Source: an uncultured Terriglobus sp.
Lineage (GTDB): Bacteria > Acidobacteriota > Terriglobia > Terriglobales > Acidobacteriaceae
Assembly: GCA_937871605.1 (NCBI GenBank)
Contig: CALMRM010000264.1
Coordinates: 1 to 5,505, forward strand
Direction: 5' to 3'
DNA: 5,505 nt
Shown here: one piece after another, positions 1-5,505 of the stretch
Layout of the letters: each line of letters opens with the position of its first letter
Position numbering within the stretch: the stretch's first letter is position 1
The notes under the pieces: generated by a model
Databases searched by the model: none
What the model saw: only the letters and a program-made list of their open reading frames with translations
Told to the model about the DNA's origin: nothing
Program-made: the position numbers and the translations under genes

Positions 1-538
1 TTCGCGCGGCCTTTGCCGGAGCGGTGTTTGCTACAAACTGCTCGCCCTGCTTCGAACCTTTCAGCTTTCTCGTGTCGGTGGCAGCCTTTTCTGCCGGGCT
101 CAGGTCTTCCCAGGCCTTCTCTGGCAGGTACCGGTGCATGCCGTCGTCCTGTTTCGCAGGGGTACCGTCCTTTGTGGTCCAGTGCTCGTCGCCCCAGTCC
201 TTTAGGCTCTTCTGCGTCTCGTCACGGCCACCCTTGTAGCCGCCGCCCTCAGCATCATACTCATGCGCCACCAGCTGTGCCTTGCGCGCGCTCCACTGGC
301 CGGGATTGCCGCCCTTGTCCCCTGCAAGCACGTCTTGCTTGATGTGCTCGCGCAACTCGGGATCGGTGTACTTGTCCTCGGCAGCACGCCCGGTGGACTT
401 GGCCGCCTTCGCAGGAGCTTTCCTTGCCTTGGCAGGCGCCTTTGGTGCAGTGGCCTTGGCGCTGCTAGCCTTGGCGCTGCTGGACTTGGCTGGAGACTTC
501 GTTGCGCTGCTCTTTACGACCTGACTCTTTGTCGCCAT
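1..538 (-). CDS. DUF5872-like small conserved protein with Lys/Ala-rich, histone H1-like N-terminus (C-terminus cut by window edge)
   Basis: The minus-strand frame is open from an ATG at 538 to the window edge, giving 179 visible residues without a stop. Residues 1-54 are low-complexity and very basic, made of PAK/SAKA/APAKA-type repeats like histone H1 tails or bacterial Lys/Ala-rich nucleoid proteins. Residues 56-175 form a distinct block with YTDPELREHIK (57-67), GDKGGNPGQWSARKAQLV (73-90), EYDAEGGGYKGG (93-104), WGDEHW (115-120), YLPEKAWEDLSPAEKAATD (137-155) and GSKQGEQFVANT (161-172). I recognise this pattern as a family of unknown function that I recall as DUF5872; the name is from memory. 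An SD-like GGGGAG sits 8 bases upstream of the ATG, which supports the start. The gene lies 42 bases downstream of the receiver-like gene on the same strand, so a shared transcript is plausible. DNA binding by the basic tail is an inference; no enzymatic motif is visible. Confidence 0.85.
   Translation of the reverse strand, partial: MATKSQVVKSSATKSPAKSSSAKASSAKATAPKAPAKARKAPAKAAKSTGRAAEDKYTDPELREHIKQDVLAGDKGGNPGQWSARKAQLVAHEYDAEGGGYKGGRDETQKSLKDWGDEHWTTKDGTPAKQDDGMHRYLPEKAWEDLSPAEKAATDTRKLKGSKQGEQFVANTAPAKAAR
453..481. repeat. Two-copy 15-base tandem repeat inside the Lys/Ala-rich tail
   Basis: GCCTTGGCGCTGCT occurs at 453-466 and again at 468-481, a period of 15 bases. On the minus strand the two copies encode consecutive SSAKA pentapeptides (residues 20-29). 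The period keeps the reading frame, so the basic tail can lengthen or shorten by slippage without breaking the gene. It is a coding microrepeat, not a mobile element. Confidence 0.7.
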
Positions 539-544
539 CTCACG

Positions 545-552
545 CTCTCCCC
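545..552 (-). promoter_or_regulatory. Ribosome binding site of the DUF5872-like gene
   Basis: Read on the minus strand the sequence is GGGGAGAGCGTGAG followed by ATG. The GGAG core lies 8 bases from the start codon, which is near-ideal spacing and fixes the start at 538. The site lies in the 42-base gap after the stop of the upstream receiver-like gene. Confidence 0.7.
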
Positions 553-580
553 GATGCTTCTGCGAGGTGTGATGCGCCCA

Positions 581-961
581 TTAGGAAGAGTGCAGGATTC
601 CCTTCACACCAGACACAAATCGCTGGGGGTCAAATTCCGTACGCAGAATCTCGTCGGGGCAATCGGTCATAATGGCCACCCGCCAGTTACACACAAAGGC
701 CACCAGTTGGGTGTGGTCCGTGGTCTTGATTTCGCTGCACATCTTTTCGGCGTCCGGAATCTTGTTTTCACCCTCCACATCGATCAGCACCAGATCGTAT
801 AGCTTAGCCCAGTACAGCGAGAGGCCCTCGTCCACTGACATGGTGGAGTCCACGCTAAAACCGGAAAGGCGCAGAATCTGATCGCGCAAAGGCCGCAACG
901 TGTTCCTGCCGCAAATGTGGAGGATGGTCTTTTGATTGGGGTCAGGCGACGTAATCGGCAT
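581..961 (-). CDS. Small stand-alone receiver-like (CheY-fold) protein with degenerate active site
   Basis: With the ATG at 961 the product is 126 residues, the size of a single receiver domain with no output domain. The order fits the receiver fold: strand 1 KTILHICGRN (11-20), a helix around LRPLRDQILRLSGFSV (22-37), strand 3 YDLVLIDVEGE (55-65), strand 4 QLVAFVCNW (85-93) and a last segment EILRTEFDPQRFVSGVKGIL (104-123). Asp61 is at the usual phosphoacceptor position. The paired acidic residues after strand 1 are replaced by Cys17-Gly18, the strand-4 Thr/Ser by Cys/Asn, and the conserved Lys of the K-P motif by Thr/Glu. Metal-dependent phosphorylation is therefore doubtful and a pseudo-receiver or protein-interaction role is more likely (inference). 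A GTG start at 1042 would add 27 residues, but that extension is not receiver-like and its first codons come from the 19-base dyad, so I prefer 961. No clear SD precedes either start. The DUF5872-like gene follows after 42 bases. Confidence 0.75.
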   Translation of the reverse strand: MPITSPDPNQKTILHICGRNTLRPLRDQILRLSGFSVDSTMSVDEGLSLYWAKLYDLVLIDVEGENKIPDAEKMCSEIKTTDHTQLVAFVCNWRVAIMTDCPDEILRTEFDPQRFVSGVKGILHSS

Positions 962-992
962 CGTGGAGTCGGTGCAGGCGTTCTCGGGTAAA

Positions 993-1021
993 GATGTACG
1001 TGCAGAGGCAGTGTATCGAAA
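993..1021 (-). promoter_or_regulatory. Weak candidate promoter for the receiver-like gene
   Basis: On the minus strand TTTCGA (1016-1021) and TACATC (993-998) are separated by 17 bases. Each matches only 3 of 6 positions of the sigma-70 consensus. The 19-base dyad at 1022-1040 abuts the putative -35 element, a typical activator or repressor position. The placement would give a leader of roughly 25 bases before the ATG at 961. Sequence matches alone are weak. Confidence 0.2.
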
Positions 1022-1040
1022 GACAGCACGTCGTGCTGTC
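1022..1040. promoter_or_regulatory. Perfect 19-base dyad, candidate operator in the divergent intergenic region
   Basis: GACAGCACG-T-CGTGCTGTC is two perfect 9-base half-sites around one central base. It lies between the receiver-like gene (start 961, minus strand) and the first metH gene (start 1157, plus strand), 61 and 117 bases from those starts. The symmetry stops at both ends (A at 1021 faces A at 1041). A dimeric transcription factor binding this site could control one or both directions. I do not recognise the sequence as the box of a named regulator. As RNA it would form an 8-bp hairpin with a 3-base loop; no T tract follows on the plus strand, so a terminator is unlikely. Confidence 0.55.
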
Positions 1041-1094
1041 ACACGGTACCAGTCAGACGGTCATCGGCAGGTCAGCGCGCCCGGGACACTTCGT

Positions 1095-1100
1095 TATGAT
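1095..1100 (+). promoter_or_regulatory. Possible -10 element for the metH operon
   Basis: TATGAT matches 5 of 6 bases of TATAAT and lies 56 bases before the ATG at 1157, an acceptable leader length. No good -35 is found 16-18 bases upstream (the region reads GTCAGCGC). It would therefore depend on an activator or be a chance match. The dyad at 1022-1040 would sit at roughly -65 to -85 from the inferred start of transcription. Confidence 0.25.
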
Positions 1101-1147
1101 GAAGAAGTGCGCAGGAGCCATGCCGTGCAGCGTGGTGGCAGCGACTC

Positions 1148-1152
1148 GAGGA
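1148..1152 (+). promoter_or_regulatory. Ribosome binding site of the homocysteine-binding subunit gene
   Basis: GAGGA lies 4 bases before the ATG at 1157, slightly close but usable. The metH frame is closed upstream by a TGA at 1100-1102 with no other ATG, GTG or TTG codon between, so 1157 is the only available start. A stronger AGGAG at 1113-1117 lies only 2 bases from an out-of-frame ATG at 1120 and is not assigned. Confidence 0.5.
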
Positions 1153-1156
1153 ACAG

Positions 1157-2262
1157 ATGAAGCACAACGAAGTTCACGCCCTCGAACGCATTCTGGCAGA
1201 GCGCATCGCCATCATCGACGGTGCCATGGGAACCACCATCCGCACCTATGGCATGACCGAAGCGCACATGCGCGGTGAACGCTTCAAGAGCAACGACAAG
1301 GACCTGCTGAATAACGGAGACCTGTTCTCGCTGACACAGCCTGCCATGATCTGCGATATTCATCGCCGCTTTCTTGAGGCAGGTGCCGACATCATCGAGA
1401 CCAATACCTTCAGCGCCACCGGCATCGCGCAAAGCGAGTTCTTCGTGGAAGATCCGCGCGAAACGGGCGGACGCAAGGACCCGGCCTTTTACCAGGGCGT
1501 GATGGACAACAGCTTTCTCAACGACCTGGCGTGGGAGATCAACGAAACCTCTGCCCGGCAGTGCCGCGAATGGGCGGACCGCGTGGCCAACGACACAGGA
1601 CGGCAGCGCTTTGTGGCCGGTGCCATCGGCCCGTTGACGGTGTCGCTGTCGAACTCGCCCGATGCCGACGACCCCGGCTTCCGCGTGGTCACGTTCGACC
1701 AGGTACGCGAAGCCTATGTCCACCAGGTGAAGGCACTGTTGGCGGGTGGCTCGGACCTCCTGCTGGTGGAAACGATCTTCGACTCGCTGAATGCAAAGGC
1801 TGCGCTGGTGGCCATTCGCGAGGTGTTCGACGACACCGGCAAGGAGCTGCCGGTGATGATCTCCGCCGCCGTAGGGCGTGGCGGCGAAACGATGATTTCC
1901 GCGCAAACCATTGAGGCGTTCTGGAACGCGATGAAGCACGTACAGCCACTCTCCATCGGGCTGAACTGCTCGCTTGGGCCGGACTTGATGTACCCCTTTC
2001 TGCAGGAACTTTCGCAGAAGGCGGACGTCGCCATCTCCTGCTACCCCAATGCCGGTCTGCCCAATCCCCTATCGCCCACGGGCTTCGATCTCGGCCCAGA
2101 CGACATGGCGCGGTACCTGGGCGGCTTCGCGCAGGACGGTCTCATCAACATTGCGGGCGGCTGCTGCGGCAATACGCCGGATCACATTGCCGGCATCGCG
2201 CAGGCGCTGCAGCACCGCGCGCCCCGTCCGCTGCAGCCCGCCAGGCAGGAGCTAGCTGCAGC

Positions 2263-2266
<4 letters not shown>
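1157..2266 (+). CDS. metH: Methionine synthase, homocysteine-binding (zinc) subunit of a split MetH
   Basis: This 369-aa protein is the N-terminal module of cobalamin-dependent methionine synthase. It binds homocysteine through zinc and accepts the methyl group from methylcobalamin. The N-terminal IIDGAMGTTIRTYG motif and NTFSATGIAQ are typical of the homocysteine methyltransferase barrel. The zinc ligands are visible as Cys271 in GLNCSLGPD and Cys336-Cys337 in GGCCGNTPDHIAGIA. PNAGLPNP and LLLVETIFDSLNAKAA are further family blocks. The module normally runs to about residue 325 in E. coli MetH; here a short Pro/Arg/Gln/Ala-rich tail follows and translation stops in the interdomain linker. 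Residues about 97-118 look like an acidic/basic insertion relative to the E. coli protein. The stop overlaps the GTG start of the next gene by 4 bases. On its own it could be called a homocysteine S-methyltransferase, but the neighbour shows it is half of MetH. It should be cytosolic. Confidence 0.95.
2247..2266 (+). promoter_or_regulatory. Translational coupling site: AGGAG and GTGA stop/start overlap
   Basis: The upstream gene stops with TGA at 2264-2266 and the downstream gene can start with GTG at 2263-2265, sharing GTGA. An AGGAG at 2247-2251 lies 11 bases before the GTG. A second in-frame start, ATG at 2275, is 4 codons in and has no better SD at proper spacing. The arrangement suggests that ribosomes finishing the first subunit reinitiate on the second. 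Confidence 0.65.
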
Positions 2267-5023
<2,757 letters not shown>

Positions 5024-5025
<2 letters not shown>

Positions 5026-5239
5026 AAAAGCAGAACGCAAAGGACGCGAAGGAGAAGCACGCAAAGGACGCAGAGGAAAGGCTACATCCCGCCGAACTCA
5101 GCGGATCACCGCGCCGAGCTCTGCGGCCTCTGCGCAATACCTCCGCGAGCCCTGCGGCCTCTGTGCAAACCTCCGCGCCCTCTGCGTTCTACCTTCGCGA
5201 CCTTCGCGTGCACGTCCTTCGCGCACTTCGCGTTCTGCT
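5024..5239 (-). terminator. Candidate intrinsic terminator for the Dcp gene formed by the large inverted repeat
   Basis: Read on the minus strand, the long stem described for 5029-5239 is followed directly by TTTTTT (complement of 5024-5029, partly overlapping the stem end). This is the hairpin-plus-U-tract layout of a rho-independent terminator for the gene ending at 5241. In the plus direction the stem is followed by CTTACGC with no T tract. The stem (48 bp) and loop (115 bases) are far larger than usual, so the activity is inferred. Confidence 0.5.
5029..5239. repeat. Large imperfect inverted repeat of a ~9-base unit filling the convergent intergenic region
   Basis: The left arm 5029-5076 and the reverse complement of the right arm 5192-5239 align without gaps over 48 bases with 38 identities; the outer 10 bases (AGCAGAACGC) are perfect. 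Each arm is made of degenerate copies of CGCRRAGGN, often spaced 9 bases apart. Further minus-strand-oriented copies (CTCTGCGC, CTCCGCG, CTCTGTGC and similar) occupy 5117-5187. The centre has two similar blocks at 5089-5104 and 5109-5126 and a GCGG-ATCA-CCGC mini-hairpin at 5101-5112. The structure starts 4 bases after the metH stop and ends 2 bases before the Dcp stop. I recall similar CGCAAAGG/CGCAGAGG intergenic repeats in several bacterial phyla, but no function is known to me. No gene is supported in this 215-base stretch. Confidence 0.85.
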
Positions 5240-5240
5240 C

Positions 5241-5505
5241 TTACGCAACAACAGCTGAGTCAGGAATGCCCCTGCCCTGCAACATAGCCCCAATATGCGG
5301 ATCCCGCCCAGCCCACGCACGGTATAACTCCGCCGGGTCCGCCGTGTTGCCGCGCGACAGCACCATGCTGCGCAGCCGGTCGCCATTCGCCCGTGTCAAC
5401 CCGCCGTTCGACTCAAACCAGGCGTACGCATCGCTGTCCAGCATCTCTGCCCACAGATAGGCATAGTAGCCCGCCGCATATCCGCCGCCAAAGCTGTGCG
5501 AGAAG
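5241..5505 (-). CDS. dcp: Peptidyl-dipeptidase Dcp-type M3 metallopeptidase, C-terminal end (start beyond window)
   Basis: The last 87 codons and a TAA (5243-5241) of a minus-strand gene are present. The frame is open to the right edge; the internal ATG at 5444 is not a real start because family-conserved sequence continues upstream of it. The visible end reads FSHSFGGGYAAGYYAYLW, the conserved M3 His/Gly/Tyr segment that lines the substrate pocket, then WFESNGGLTRANGDRLR, LSRGNTADPAELYRAW and a short MLQGRGIPDSAVVA tail. This matches the C-terminus of E. coli Dcp, as I recall it, more closely than oligopeptidase A. Dcp removes dipeptides from peptide C-termini; the zinc-binding HEXXH lies outside the window. 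The gene converges on the metH operon and ends 2 bases from the inverted repeat. Confidence 0.92.
   Translation of the reverse strand, partial: FSHSFGGGYAAGYYAYLWAEMLDSDAYAWFESNGGLTRANGDRLRSMVLSRGNTADPAELYRAWAGRDPHIGAMLQGRGIPDSAVVA

Noticed and set aside
263..802. Plus-strand open frame of 179 codons
   Set aside because: It runs antisense across the DUF5872-like gene, its gap and the receiver-like gene. Its composition is that of a shadow frame, and the minus-strand frames carry the conserved motifs.
1041..1156. Possible SAM, SAH or cobalamin riboswitch in the metH leader
   Set aside because: I looked for the conserved cores of these classes as I know them and found none. The only local structure is a short stem (1117-1121 with 1135-1139), too weak to call. 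A covariance-model scan would settle it.
1120..1278. Upstream open frame starting at ATG 1120, after an AGGAG at 1113-1117
   Set aside because: The SD is only 2 bases from the ATG. The frame overlaps metH out of phase and gives a low-complexity His/Arg peptide, so a leader peptide is not supported.
1094..1939. Minus-strand open frame of 281 codons antisense to the first metH gene
   Set aside because: The plus strand encodes a clear MetH homocysteine domain with all its motifs. High GC readily leaves long antisense frames open, and the antisense product shows no family pattern.
5029..5239. CRISPR array
   Set aside because: The units are about 9 bases, degenerate, nearly contiguous and inverted between arms. 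There are no 20-40 base repeats with unique spacers and no cas genes.

Overview
The window looks like ordinary chromosomal DNA from a GC-rich soil bacterium. The protein sequences resemble Acidobacteriota of the Terriglobia type (Terriglobus/Granulicella/Edaphobacter relatives). That placement is an inference from recalled family similarity and was not tested. I see no transposase, integrase, phage gene, CRISPR array, tRNA or rRNA.

Layout. (1) Positions 1-961 hold two minus-strand genes. One is a left-truncated Lys/Ala-rich protein carrying a small conserved domain that I associate with DUF5872. Upstream of it lies a small, degenerate response-regulator receiver protein; the two are 42 bases apart and may be co-transcribed. 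(2) Positions 962-1156 are a divergent intergenic region containing a perfect 19-base dyad at 1022-1040, a good operator candidate. (3) Positions 1157-5025 hold a two-gene plus-strand operon for cobalamin-dependent methionine synthase, split in two. A 369-aa homocysteine-binding/zinc subunit overlaps by 4 bases (GTGA) a 920-aa subunit with the pterin (methyl-folate), cap, B12 and reactivation domains. Together they equal one MetH of about 1,290 residues, and all signature residues I looked for are present. (4) Positions 5026-5240 are filled almost stop codon to stop codon by a large imperfect inverted repeat built from a roughly 9-base unit. It ends in a T6 tract when read on the minus strand. 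(5) Positions 5241-5505 are the C-terminal end of a minus-strand M3-family peptidyl-dipeptidase (Dcp type), convergent to the metH operon.

How the genes work together. The two metH products should form one enzyme that moves a methyl group from 5-methyltetrahydrofolate through cobalamin to homocysteine; the translational overlap fits 1:1 synthesis. The dyad lies between metH and the receiver-like gene and could control either or both. The other genes have no obvious link to methionine metabolism. I do not see a previously undescribed multi-gene system. The items most worth a second look are the stop-to-stop inverted repeat, the 19-base dyad, the split MetH and the degenerate receiver.
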